Under the pieces are notes generated by a model that saw only the letters and a list, made by a program, of their open reading frames with translations, made no database searches and was not told where the DNA came from. Of a DNA stretch of 64,000 nucleotides, positions 38,301 through 49,500 are shown one piece after another. The stretch comes from Sphagnum compactum (lineage: Eukaryota; Bryophyta; Sphagnopsida; Sphagnales). The stretch covers positions 25,348,213 through 25,412,212 of the forward strand of contig OZ234493.1 of assembly GCA_965153455.1 (NCBI GenBank), in the 5' to 3' direction. The translations under genes were made by a program, and so were the position numbers. How positions within the stretch are numbered: position 1 is the first letter of the stretch; each line of letters starts with the position of its first letter.

Positions 38301-39000
38301 ATTGTTTTGTTGCCAAGTTGAAGAGGAAGCTTGACAACCTCTTATTCTATGGGTGTATCCTTGCTTGTGGGCATATAATAAAGTTATAGCAAGTCTTAAT
38401 CATCATTTTTCATCATTGTCTTCTTTAGGCTCAAAGATATGTCATCAATTGAAGAAAGGTCAAAGTGTTGTTTGCTCTTAATGCAATCAAGAAGTTACAA
38501 TAAAAATGCACATACTTTAAAATAACAACCTCCTCATTAAATATGGGTCCACCAATAGAACTTAATTGATCTAACAAAGCTTGAAAAGAATGAATAAGTT
38601 TTATGAGGTTAATGCCTTCCTTGATTTTAATGGTGGCAAGTTTATCTTTGAAGTACATCTTGGTAGCAAGGTCATGTGCATCATAGAAATTTGTTAGTGC
38701 CACCCACGTTTCATGAGTTGTGGACTATGCAATGACATGGTTATTATCCAAACAATTGAGAAGATATGATAAAGCAATGTTATTTTGTGTGTCCCATTCT
38801 TCCTTTCCTCTTGCAGCTATAGTAGGTGTATGCTAAATTACTCATTTCATAATTAGTGTGGGGGTGGTGGTTATGAGTATTTTTTCATTAACAATATTTA
38901 AGAGTTCCTTTGTTCAAAAGAAAAAATTGGAATCTATGTTTTCAACTATGGAAATAAGTTCCTTCATACTTAGGGGAGGTCACTGATTTTAAGTCTAGAC
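35335..39000 (-). mobile_element. Degenerate Ty1/copia retrotransposon relic
   Basis: Domains appear in copia order on the minus strand. A gag-like segment (38703-38431, KMYFKDKLATIKIKEG) comes first. Integrase follows (37825-37180, HFDTRGPLMSTIHLGYK, a QNDV-type tract, and WGEDLVIANYVQNHL). Reverse transcriptase comes next (36500-35944, including LDVK-VSFNGNLDEIIYM and the YVDD box near 36189-36178). An RNase H tail closes the series (35680-35340, LSSIEAKYMAL-like). Frames are broken by many stops and shifts, so it cannot encode a working polyprotein. No LTR pair was identified; integrase before reverse transcriptase is the diagnostic copia order. Confidence 0.85.
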
Positions 39001-42000
39001 ATCTTCCCTTCAAATTTGTCGATATCACAACACAAGAAAAAATCTTGTTGTTTTACAAGCCCGCACATTGCGATTACTATTCAATTTGACTACATTTCAA
39101 TCACATTGGATCATCTTTACATTTATAAATGGCTTGTTGCACTAATTAATGGTCAATATTGTTTATAGTTATAACATTCACTACATGGGCTCATTCATAG
39201 TTGGGGTCCAGAAAGGAACGTCTAACTAAAAAAGGATTGCAAAAGACAGTTTTATATTTTCATAATGTTTAAGATACTACAACTATGGTGTATTATTGTT
39301 TCTATTATTAAAATATGGAGATTTTTTTTAAAAAAAATCCAATAATTATTGGATGTTATATAAAAGTCTTTTTGAGTCCTTGATCAATTTATGATCAATT
39401 TTCCACATTATAGTTTTTTCATAAACCAATGCAAAAGGAATGCATAAAATGATGCAATTGATTTCAAACTTTTTGTACAAGAAACCATGCTTCTTTTTAT
39501 GCAACTACGTATTCATTAGGTCAATGAAAAAATAAATCATATGAAAATTTCAAAGTCTTGAAATTTTGAAACAAAAGGCTACAAGGAAAATGATTCCTTT
39601 ATTAAATCATTTAGTTAATTTTTTCTTCACTAGGTTCAATATTTCTAACACTAGATGCAAGTCACATGCACAATAAATAATCATGTAAAAAAAATGTTTA
39701 ATTGATTTTTAAAGCCCATTTTGGCATTTTTTGCGTTTCTACAAATTATTCATGCATATTTATGTACACATTTGAAAAGTCATCACCATCACATGAATTA
39801 TCTTATTTTGGACTATTGAACTTTTTTTACTTAAATTTGTTTCATGTAAATTTTGTTTGTAGAAAGTAGCCTTAAGAGGTCTTGAATTTTCTTTTTCTTT
39901 TTTTGGTACCCCAACCATGCATAGACCCACATTATTCACTTATGAGTATAATTTGGGTTTTATTTATTTTTAAAATTTTTGAATTATTGATGTGACAATT
40001 GAAGTAACCTTTAATTTTATTTACACAATGCATTATAATGGGTTAATAAATTTTTTGACATTTTTTCAATAGTCAATGTGTACACGAGTTAAGCCATTCA
40101 CTTTAATATGTTAAAATAATTATTTGCATGTTACATTTTGCACTTATTAAAATATATTGAAGCACGTGCAATTTGACATTGTTTTGCAATTATACTTTAA
40201 TGATTTAATGAGTTTTTTCACATCTCTTGAACTATCAACATGTATACATGAGTTCAATCATACATTTTGAACCTATTGAAACCATTACTCAAATGTTACA
40301 TATTGCATTTATTAGTATATATTGAAACACATAAAAAAACTTAATGTGTCACATTTATACTTGAATAGGTTGTGAGTTTTATGACATTTCTTGACTATCA
40401 ACATTGACACATGAATTGAATAATTCATTTTGAATATGTTAAATCCATTATTCATGAGTTGCATTTTGTATTCATCACAATTTCTTGAGATGAACATTGT
40501 ATAAAAACTTAACAAATCTCACATTTATATTTCAATGGGTAAATGATTCAAGCAAAATGTTCATGCATGCAAATTTCAAGGTGCATGTAGACCTTTAAAT
40601 TATAAAATTTTAATATATTAAATTTTTTTACATTTAGTAAAACAAAATATATGCCTTCCCCTTGTTTGTTTTTTATGCATCATAAACAAGTTTTTTATTA
40701 TAAATGTTCATGATGCCACACCAAAAATAATTCCTAATTTTTTTCCCCATTTTTTTCTTTTGATGTATCAAAAACAAAATCCATGCTAAATTTTTTTATT
40801 GAATTTTATCTTTATTTTTTTATATGTTTAAATTATCAAGATTTTTTTACTTATTATTTTTTATATTACCATGATTTAACTATTTTAAAGGCTTTTTTTG
40901 TTACAAGTTTATGTTTAATATTTATACATGAATTTTAAAAATTAGTTATAAATAATCAAATTAATGAAAATAATTAAATCAAGAAAATTCTCTAAAAGTC
41001 CATGATATAGATTAGGACATGTTTTTTTAAAAGCCCCTTATAACAGGGATTCATTATTTACCATTGAAAGTCTTTTGAATTTTAGAACTTTCAAAATTGC
41101 AAAGAGCTTGTGCATTTGCATCTACTTAAAGGCTTTAGAACAACAAAGGTTTAACACTTAAAATTGCAAGGAAAACAAAGTGCACAGTGAGAGATTAGAA
41201 AGTTTGACATCAAAGGGAAATAATTTCCGATTAGGATGCATCTCAAAAAAGAAAATTGATTCATTTAGCTTTCATTCAAACTCCCTGATTGTTGAATCAC
41301 CCAGCAACTCTTTCCATAGAAAGTAATACATCTTCAACATGTTGCAATTTGTAATGTTACATGTTTTGTTCTTTAGTACGTTTTACTATTGTGGTAGTAA
41401 AAGTTTGATTTTGCTCCTCTCTAATCAGTGTGCAAGTTGATCTCAAACACCTGTGTTAAACTCAATGTAGTTCAATATCACTTACCAATGACAATATGAA
41501 ACATTGTCTAAATGTCTGCAATATTCAATTTTCCAAATATTCCTTCCCCAATGAAGAGCTTTTGCCTAGTTTGAAACCTTAGACTTCAATTGTGAAAGTC
41601 ATCAGTTCATCATCACTAAATAGGGACAAAATACGTCCATCCTCCATTAAAAACTCTCACAAGCATGTAGCATGGGCAATAGGTACACTTCCAATACTCG
41701 ATATGAGGATAAAGAAAACTATATAGATAGGGACCATCATTTCAACTAATTATGTAAGTTATTGAAAAATTAGTGCATCCAATTCCCAATTCCTTAACAG
41801 ATAATGAAACTATACTGCATCCAAAGCTTGTAGCGGAGAGGAAAAAAAGAGGAAGATGAAGAGAGGCATATTAAGTATTAAAAATTGCTCCACACTTATG
41901 ATTTAAGTCAAAGTGTTTATTTATTTAGATAATTCTTCAAAGGCCTTTCAGTATAATTCTTCTATTCATATGATCAATACTAGTATGACTGACCACTGTG

Positions 42001-42840
42001 AAAACAAGTGATGAAGACAAGGAAGCATTTGACAAACACAATTTTTTTTCTTTTCCAAAATGGAAAGGTCAATATATAAACCAAAACAACCTTGTTGTTC
42101 AAAATGGTTTTGAAGATATTTACGTTACCATATATTATATTAGCTAGTCCAACCAACTCTTCTCTACAAAGTATATGGGAAATCTCTAAAATTCCCATAT
42201 CTCAAAACCGTCTTTGTGAGAACATTACCATAACAATTCAAAAGACTAAATTAATGGTCCATATTACATCCAGTTGAGGAACAAAAAGCACCAAAGATCC
42301 TAGTCATGGAATTATGAATTTGATGCAATCATATTTCTAAACAAATGATTAAGCAAAACTGCATCACAATAACCCAATGTTTTGAGCAAAAATAACATGT
42401 GCCTGTGGAGGTTGCCACAACATTTCAATTTGCCCTTTGCTATTGAAAAAAGTATGGCCATCATGCAACATCATCAAAATGAATTGGAAGATTGGTTAGA
42501 TACAGGGGTGTGGCCTTCTACATATAAACTTAGCCTAAGTTTCCAGTCTCACACTGTCACTGAACATAATGACATGTAAGAGATTTACCAGTGTAGTCGG
42601 AGAGTGCCTTAAATCCATATTCTTTTTCTTAACACTCATGCCATCTTAAAATTTTGGGTGAGCTCTTACATTTTTGTAAGGGCCCCTCAATTTTTCTTAA
42701 CATGATGTGTAGAAGTTGGCACAATCATGAGACACACACAATAATACGCTCTGATGGGCATGTTACCAGAATTCAATTGTTGCCTCAAGTGAGCACCTTC
42801 TTCTAGTAAGGCCCCATCAGCTGACCTTACCCACCACTTT
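39001..42840. other. AT-rich intergenic DNA and 3' flank of kinase 1
   Basis: No coding motif recognised from 39.0 to 42.2 kb. A segment near 42296-42345 (ATCCTAGTCATGGAATT...) resembles 59953-60000 downstream of kinase 2, so the duplicated kinase unit includes some 3' flank. Confidence 0.4.
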
Positions 42841-44286
42841 TCAACACGAGTCCTTTTCCAATTCTATGATATTCTGGATCTCATCCCAATCAGGCCGTTG
42901 CTTAGGATCCATGTGCCAACAGCGGTGCAATAATTCCTTGATTGTAGGAGTCACATTGTGAGGAAGCTCTGGTTTTCGCCCTGACAGAACAAGGTTGTAG
43001 TCGGACAAACGATGGCCTTGAAAAGGAATTTGGCTAGAGAGGAGCTCATAACAGACCATGCCAAAACCATACACATCCACAGCAGCTGAATATTCGACTT
43101 CTGTTCCATCTCGTAATGCTTTCAAAACTTCTGGTGCCCTCCAAAAGCCAGTGCCCACTACGCCATCCGAGCTTTCGTAGTCCCCAACTTTAATATCAAA
43201 CACCCATTGCACAGAAGAAGCCGCAACTATACTTTGCTTCAGAGCAGCAGCTACATTCGGCTTAACAATCGACCCAGAGAAAACACTTGAAAGCTGCTTA
43301 GGATTCAATTGAACCATTCTATTCAGGTTAATAAAGTCCATACCGGACATGACTGGGTTGGACGTGAGCAGTCGGCGTTGGACGAGCGTGGGTGTGATCG
43401 GGTCGAGTTTGCGTAGTGGGCGTTTGAGGGGTGTGCGCCATCCATGTCGGAGTAGAGGCGACACAAGGATGTTCGAAGCCTTAAGGTCTTTGTGTATCAA
43501 TCCACATTCATGCAATTGTTTCATCCCATTTGCAATTGCCCGCATTATCTCGAGTTGGTCACGATAGGAAACACGCTCATAATCACGATGATTGTTGATG
43601 AAATTTCGCAAATCACCTTCCATAAGTTGCATGACTACCGATACTTTACCCTTGTTATCAGCCGACACCCCAATCACTGGGCAAAGACCAGAATATGATT
43701 TTTCTTCACAAGCTTTCATCACACTTTCCATTTGCCTCCGCAACTCGCCCGGGTTCACTCCACGGCAAGTATATGTTTTCACCACCACATTTTGTTGAGT
43801 TTTCAAGTACTTGGCCAAGAAAACTTTAGCCTGACCTCCTTGTGCGATTTCCTTCACTATTTCAAGCTCTGATGGATGTATTGCTCGCACTAAGGGGAAA
43901 CAGCGCTCCTCCTCCTCCTTATTTACACTAGTCTCCGCACCACTTGGATCCTCCTCCTTCGCCGGCAGAAGCTCACTCCAAAGGTACTCTGGTGCTGAGC
44001 CCGAATATATGGGTTCTATGACTACTCCTGATGTGGTATCTTCAGTAGCCGGCAACTCTGTGCTCTGTGCTGTTGTGGTAGACATGTCCTTGTTCAGGTC
44101 CGATTCGGAGCTCCTACTGCTGCTGCTGAGGTCACAAGTGTGTATCTTTAGCTCTTGGTTTTGGCCCCGCGAGGAGTGCACACTTGCAGATGTATGTACT
44201 TGCATAGCTGCACCAAAATGAGAGGCCAACACGCCTTCTGCGCTTTCCACATTACTACCGACGTCCTCCAAATCTTTGCTATCCAT
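42841..44286 (-). CDS. Atypical protein kinase, copy 1 (intronless, 481 residues)
   Basis: Kinase-fold protein, probably serine/threonine and TKL-like; substrate unknown. The N-terminus (1-135) is acidic and Ser/Thr-rich. The kinase domain spans about 138-475. Its glycine loop is IAQGGQAKV, off the GxGxxG pattern. The ATP-binding Lys is K170 (NVVVKTY). The catalytic loop is HKDLKASN (D267, N272), with Lys for the usual Arg. The DFG position reads DYE (369-371), and RAPEVL is intact at 383-388. About 69 extra residues relative to copy 2 lie between the catalytic loop and DYE (roughly 278-365). The ATG at 44286 is chosen because it aligns with copy 2. The frame stays open upstream to 44661, but only through a 58-bp minisatellite. 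No intron was seen. Activity is possible but unproven. Confidence 0.85.
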   Translation of the reverse strand: MDSKDLEDVGSNVESAEGVLASHFGAAMQVHTSASVHSSRGQNQELKIHTCDLSSSSRSSESDLNKDMSTTTAQSTELPATEDTTSGVVIEPIYSGSAPEYLWSELLPAKEEDPSGAETSVNKEEEERCFPLVRAIHPSELEIVKEIAQGGQAKVFLAKYLKTQQNVVVKTYTCRGVNPGELRRQMESVMKACEEKSYSGLCPVIGVSADNKGKVSVVMQLMEGDLRNFINNHRDYERVSYRDQLEIMRAIANGMKQLHECGLIHKDLKASNILVSPLLRHGWRTPLKRPLRKLDPITPTLVQRRLLTSNPVMSGMDFINLNRMVQLNPKQLSSVFSGSIVKPNVAAALKQSIVAASSVQWVFDIKVGDYESSDGVVGTGFWRAPEVLKALRDGTEVEYSAAVDVYGFGMVCYELLSSQIPFQGHRLSDYNLVLSGRKPELPHNVTPTIKELLHRCWHMDPKQRPDWDEIQNIIELEKDSC

Positions 44287-44429
44287 GTTTGGGATCAAGA
44301 AGGCTATGGGAGATGGCTGCTGGAGACTTGTTTTAGGGTTGATCAACCCCAGACACCTACCGAGAGAGCAAGCACTGAAAGATAGTAATTGACCGAGACT
44401 GCAGCAAGAACACTGGTTGTAAATACACT

Positions 44430-44663
44430 GTGCAACGAAGAAAGGAAAGAGCGTTTTGGACAGGGGAAGAAAGCAAGAATGAGACAAGTGCAATGAAGAA
44501 AGGAAAGAGAGTTTTGGACAGGGGAAGAAAGCAAGAACGTGACAAGTGCAATGAAGAAAGGAAAGAGATTTTTGGACAAGGGAAGAAAGCAGGAACGAGA
44601 CAAGTGCGATGAAGAAAGGAAAGAGCGATTTCGACAGGGGAAGAAAGCAACAACGAGACAAGT
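44430..44663. repeat. 58-bp minisatellite in the kinase 1 leader, four copies
   Basis: The landmark GACAAG recurs at 44483, 44541, 44599 and 44657, an exact 58-bp spacing. The first unit starts near 44430. Units contain GAAGAAAGGAAAGAG, TTTTGGACAGGGGAAG and AAGCAAGAACGA words. The period is not a multiple of three, yet the minus strand stays open, so unrelated peptide frames rotate through it. It lies between the TATA box and the ATG of kinase 1. Confidence 0.92.
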
Positions 44664-44705
44664 TCAGGTGGAAAGTGAGGACTATTCCAACAACAAAACA
44701 TACTT

Positions 44706-44713
44706 ATTTTATA
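44706..44713 (-). promoter_or_regulatory. TATA box of kinase 1
   Basis: TATAAAAT on the minus strand, about 420 bp upstream of the kinase 1 ATG. The kinase 2 locus has the same box in the same sequence setting (62324-62331), which supports function. The predicted transcription start is near 44675, placing the minisatellite in the 5' untranslated region. Confidence 0.65.
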
Positions 44714-44906
44714 AAGCTTGAGATAGATCGGCTGACCCGTCAGAATGGTGAAACGAAGAAGACGCTTGAAGGAAGGAAGGAAGGAGACGCGTATACGCAA
44801 ATTATCCTAGTGAACTAGAGAGACGCACTGAGAGCGATGCCAACAGTGGAAACAGCTCTGAAACACATTGGGAGAAAGATTCTGAACGCGGGTGCGTAAA
44901 ACACCC

Positions 44907-45984
44907 TGTAACAAGTTTCTAACTTTAGGGTTTTGAGTGTGAACAGAAAGTGATTTTAGGGTTTCAAGTGGAGCCTGTTTTCTTTTGTTGGCGACTTGGA
45001 GTGTTTGCTCTCAATGGTGTGGAGACAAGGAAGAACACCGAATGGATATGCGGTGGTGTTTGATAGCATTGAATTTGGTATGTCGTTTTCTTTTATTTGG
45101 TGTGTGTGTTGCTGTCGGACACAAGATGACTTTGTGGCAAGGGAGTTGCCAAGTGAGGTGCACTCGGCAAAAATCTCGCGAAGCAGTAGCGGAAGTATGT
45201 GTAGTAGTGAAGATAAGTACTGTGGTTTTGGTTTTCTGGAGGGGGAAAAGTTGTTGCAGTTTGGTTTTTAGATCTCTGTCTCAAGGGAAAGTACAAAAGA
45301 ATTCACTGCACAATGTATTTAGAGAGGCAAAGCTTCTATCTAAGAGTTGGTATTGGTGGTTAATGAGGGGGATGATGAGAAATTTTAGAGGTTTCGAAAG
45401 CGGCCAGAAACTCTTCTCAAAACCTGTGTTTTTGTTGGTCAGTATCTGGGTTTTGTTGGCTTGCATTTCAATAGAGAGTACCCTGATTTTTGGGAACTCC
45501 GAAAAACTACATCAATCCATTGAAGTTACGGGGTCAACCATACAAAGGAGGATTGTGGTTCTTTGTAAGAATTTTTGAAGCAATCTCTAGGGAAGTAGAT
45601 GTGTTGTCTTCTTGTTTTTCTGTTTTGTCAAGTGGGGTGATGGTGTCTGGAAAACTGGATTGTGTGATCTGTGGGGGGCTGAGGGATTTACGTCACCAAA
45701 TGTGAGCAGGAACTTGAGTTCCTGTGGATGTCCAATGTGGTCCTGGGTCTGTGTGGTCTAAAGATTTTGAGAAGATGAAGGCAAGTGGGCTCAAGAGAGA
45801 GAGATCATAGCGATTTGACCCCTTAGAAACCTCAAGCCTCTCTTTGATGAAGTAGGTAGTGTCTAGGTGGTTATTTGACAAAGCTTGGGTGGTCTCTGGA
45901 TCATGCCAGTGTGGAACTCTGAGAATGTATTTGCTATTCAGTATGTACATGATTTGCATTTTGCTTGTCTTGCGCCCTTCTTTT
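44907..45984 (+). repeat. 5' LTR of the gypsy element
   Basis: Begins TGTAACAAGTTTCTAAC and ends in the T-run just before the primer-binding site. It aligns along its whole length with 52534-53606. The exact 3' end is uncertain by a few bases because the usual CA is not obvious. Confidence 0.9.
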
Positions 45985-45996
45985 TGGTATCAGAGC
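45985..45996 (+). other. Primer-binding site, initiator tRNA-Met type
   Basis: TGGTATCAGAGC, the standard plant retrotransposon site complementary to the 3' end of initiator methionine tRNA, sits directly after the 5' LTR. Confidence 0.95.
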
Positions 45997-46056
45997 ATGT
46001 CGAATTAGGTACACACCTATTAATTTGGAACAACATTATGTGTGGTGATAGGTATT

Positions 46057-46723
46057 ATGTCCCAGGGAGCTATGTTTGATTTTGATTCAGACGAATTTGT
46101 GATTGATCTTCAAGCAATCCATGATCAGTAAACTGTTAGGAGCTTCAACAACTCTTCCAGTGAACCATTCCCTCAAGTTGGATCTATTGTCTTAAGGTTG
46201 GTTGGATTTGGGGTGCTTATTGTGGTGGGATTCAACCCTGTAGAGGCACAAGTTGGAGACATTGCTATCAAAATCACACACAATGGATGTGTGTCTAGGG
46301 TGAAAGTGTGGGTAAAGTCACAAGATGGAGCAAGCAGCTGGTACAAAAGTGCAAAGTGGTAACAACAGTTCCACTTCACCTCGTACCTCGCATAAATCCA
46401 CCCACATTGTGTTAGATGGAGCCAAGGAAGTTCTTAGGGTTGGAGATATCTGGATACCTTATTCTGCAAGATCTCCTGATGGCTTCACCAAATTTTTCAT
46501 TCCCGGAATTGAGGTCTTGTCCCAATAAAGTGACAAGATTCTCAAAGTTGAAGCATCAAGTCTATCATCACGATTAGTGTGCTGGAAGCTTTGGCAAAAT
46601 GTTGAGCTTCGGCAAGCATGGCAACTAGACAGCTCAGATGAGCAAATTTTCTCACCTTTCCCAATTATTTTTCAGGATTTTATTCCAGTAGCAGAAGGAG
46701 ATCAGCAGGATTTCTTTGAATAG
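46057..46723 (+). pseudogene. Unrecognised frame between 5' LTR and gag
   Basis: A coding-like stretch starts MSQGAMFDFDSDEFVIDLQA at 46057 and is interrupted by TAA at 46129. It continues in the same frame to about 46363, and in another frame includes LRVGDIWIPYSARSPDGF and FFIPGIEVLSQ, then TAA at 46526, and ends with VAEGDQQDFFE before TAG at 46721. Its composition looks like real protein and not leader sequence. I recognise no domain. Some plant gypsy lineages (Ogre/Tat) carry an extra frame before gag, which is one possible reading; a broken gag N-terminus is another. Confidence 0.5.
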
Positions 46724-47259
46724 ATGAGTGCAGGATAACCTTTAGGTTCTGTTCAGGAAGATGTCATGAATTCTAGAAACATGTTATAATCACATCTTTT
46801 TTCCAAAAACACAGTATAGACTCTGTAGTCACTTGATTAGTTTCGGAAACCCGAGTAGGACTCGCTTCTTGAGTTCCTGGAAATTGAAACTTGTTTTTTA
46901 GAGTGATTCTAAATCCTTCATTAACAACTTAGATGAGGGCCAGATGTGGAAATAGGATTGTCAAGCAGTGCCTTTCTAGTGTTAACATTCAGTGCTTTTA
47001 GACTAGATTAGTATATTTATGGTTGTGTGATGTTGTAACTTGAGTCAGGCTCCAAGTACTGATGCCTTACCTATGTCCCTTATCCTTGAATCCTGTAATG
47101 ACGACATAGGTAGAAGGAATACTTTGTATACTAAGTACACTATAGAAGGAAAGTGGATTGGTAATGTTTGTGATCTTAAATGTTTCTGCATTTGCAGATA
47201 TTCTCTTTAGACAGTCTATTTCAGTAATTTTCATTATAATCAGAATCCAACCAATCACT

Positions 47260-48414
47260 ATGATTAGTCCTCAAGGTATGGATGAGTTGTATTGGGGTAG
47301 GGACCATGAGGATGTAAACGATTGGGCTGAGCATCTGACCATGGTAGCTAAGGTCAGAGATCTCAATGATGATAAGTTGTTTGAAATAACCAAATTGAAC
47401 TTGTGTGGCAGAGCTAAGGAGTGGTTCAAGAAGCTCAATCCACCATCGGCAGATTGGACTGTTCTAAGGACTGCAATTGTTCAGAAGTTTGGTGATGTTG
47501 ATGCAGATGAGATTCGTGTCGAACTTGATGCAATCAAACAAGAACCTAGAGAGTGGGTTGAGAAGTATTTTGAAAGGTTGGATAAACTCTTTTAAAGAGG
47601 GAGGATTGGTGATGCTGAGCAGAGAAGAAGGTTTCTGGCTCGACTCAGGCCAGAACTTAGAAGGCTTTGTGTGGTGAAGACATACACAAACATTGAGGAA
47701 GTGATGAGTGCAACAACTGAGATAAAGAGGGTGCTAGGGGATTTGGGGGAAACACCATATGACCCCTTCAGGGAGGAGAAGGATGAAGATGTAATTGGGG
47801 AATCATCTATAGATAAACAATTGTCAGTGTTGAATGAAACTCTGATACATTTTTTTAGGGAATCTAGTAATAGAAATGGAACAGGTGTTAGCACTTCTGG
47901 GAGTGCATCTAGGTGTCAATTATGCCAAGCTGAAGACCACACTGCAATGGCCTGTCCAAATCACAATGATATGCGGCCCAAGTGCAGCAAATGTGGTGAA
48001 GGACATAGGGTTGAAAATTGTGGCATAAGGTGTTCATTCTGTAATGGTATGGGGCACTCAGAGGATCGTTGTTGGAGGAAGAAAGACACTAAGCCTTCTA
48101 ACTCTACTGCTAATTATCTTGAGGTGTTGGTAAATGATGAAGAGGCCACACTGAATGAATTGAATAGGATTTGTGGTGCCAATCACCATTTGACATCTGG
48201 AAACATGATTCCCAAAAGAAGACTCCCAGTACATGCTAATGAAGTAGGAGTTGCTGAACAAGCTAAGGGCGCTAATGCAGGAGACAGGACCAGGGAAGAA
48301 GTGCTCGATTCTATTACACAATCAAAAATTCTTCTACATTTCATGAAGGGCCGAATTTCTTTAACCCCAATGGAGACAATCATGAAGATTCTTGGAGAAT
48401 TGGAATATCTTTAG
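47260..48414 (+). pseudogene. gag of the gypsy element
   Basis: A capsid-type retrotransposon gag domain (DVNDWAEHL, LCGRAKEWFKKL, near 47310-47460) is followed by three cysteine-rich CCHC-like knuckles (CQLCQAEDHTAMAC near 47917, CSKCGEGHRVENC near 47983, CSFCNGMGHSEDRC near 48031). An in-frame TAA at 47593-47595 splits it, and the frame then continues unchanged to TAG at 48412. Packages element RNA in intact relatives. Confidence 0.85.
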
Positions 48415-48459
48415 GGGTTAGTTAACTAACTAGAAGAAGGAAAGATGAAGAGGTTTGCA

Positions 48460-49042
48460 GGAATCAGGTTACCATTGTCAACAGCACTGCTACTATCAGA
48501 AGGATATCTATGAACAAAAATTACAAAGGCAAAACCATGCACTTGCCTGTGGAAATCAACAATGGGATGATTGAAGGACTTGTGGACACTAGCGCATCTC
48601 TGTTAGTAATGGCAGCCAGCATAGTATGAGAGCTTGGGATCATGCATTTGGTCTCAGAACATGAGACATTAAGACAACATATGGGACTGTCACCATTACT
48701 TTGGGAAGGCTAGATGACATACATGTGCATGTTGGCAATGTTGTTTGCAATATGGTGTTTTTGGTGGTGGATACAGATACATATGACCTCTTATTAGGAT
48801 TGGACTTCCTCATGAAGATTGGGGCAGTGGTTGATGTAGAAAAAGGCACTATACATGTTAGGCATGGACCTGGGGCTAATGTGGAGATGCTCCCTCTGAA
48901 TGTTGTAAACATTGTACAACGTGGGAACACACAACATACTTCTTCTGTGGGACCCATTAAGAGTCTTGGCAAGATGTTCCAACAACTCAAAGTGGAGGAC
49001 CTGCTTGAGAATGCTTGTCTTGGAAAGGTGGATGTTCTTTAA
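48460..49042 (+). pseudogene. Aspartic protease of the gypsy element
   Basis: LVDTSASLLVMAAS (active-site Asp codon at 48585) followed, after a TGA and a frameshift, by FLVVDTDTYDLLLGLDFL near 48760-48810, the second protease hallmark (LLGLDF). The active-site triplet reads DTS where DTG or DSG is expected. Confidence 0.75.
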
Positions 49043-49500
49043 GTTCAAACCATCCTAATGATGAAGGATCATCTGATGACAACACAACTGAATTTGGGAG
49101 AGAGACTGATGAGGAAGATGTTCAATTTAGTTTGATCATGCAGGAGAATGATGGAACATTTGAAGATGATTTGAAGGACCAAGGGTTAGACCATCTTATT
49201 CAACAAGAGTCTGCCAATCAAAGTATGAATTTGATATTACAAGATTGGCACTGCAGACTGTTGGATGAATACATTACAGAAGGGGATGATTATGCCGACT
49301 AGCTTCAATGGGCAGCTACTGAAGAATCAGAAAAACTCAAGGGAGTTTCTGTCACTATGCTTGTGCTTAATCCAGTGCATCTGGATCATGAAAATATGCA
49401 ATAGGTTGTTTCGTCTGGAGATGAAAGGTGGGATGAAATATGAAGTAGGATAAAGTTTGACCAAGCCCTTAATGAAAACCAGGCCGAGGAGCTGTGGACT

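Noticed and set aside
44287-44661. 125-codon N-terminal extension of kinase 1 (start at 44661)
   Set aside because: It is translated from the 58-bp minisatellite with a frame shift each unit, and kinase 2 has an in-frame stop just upstream of the aligned ATG.
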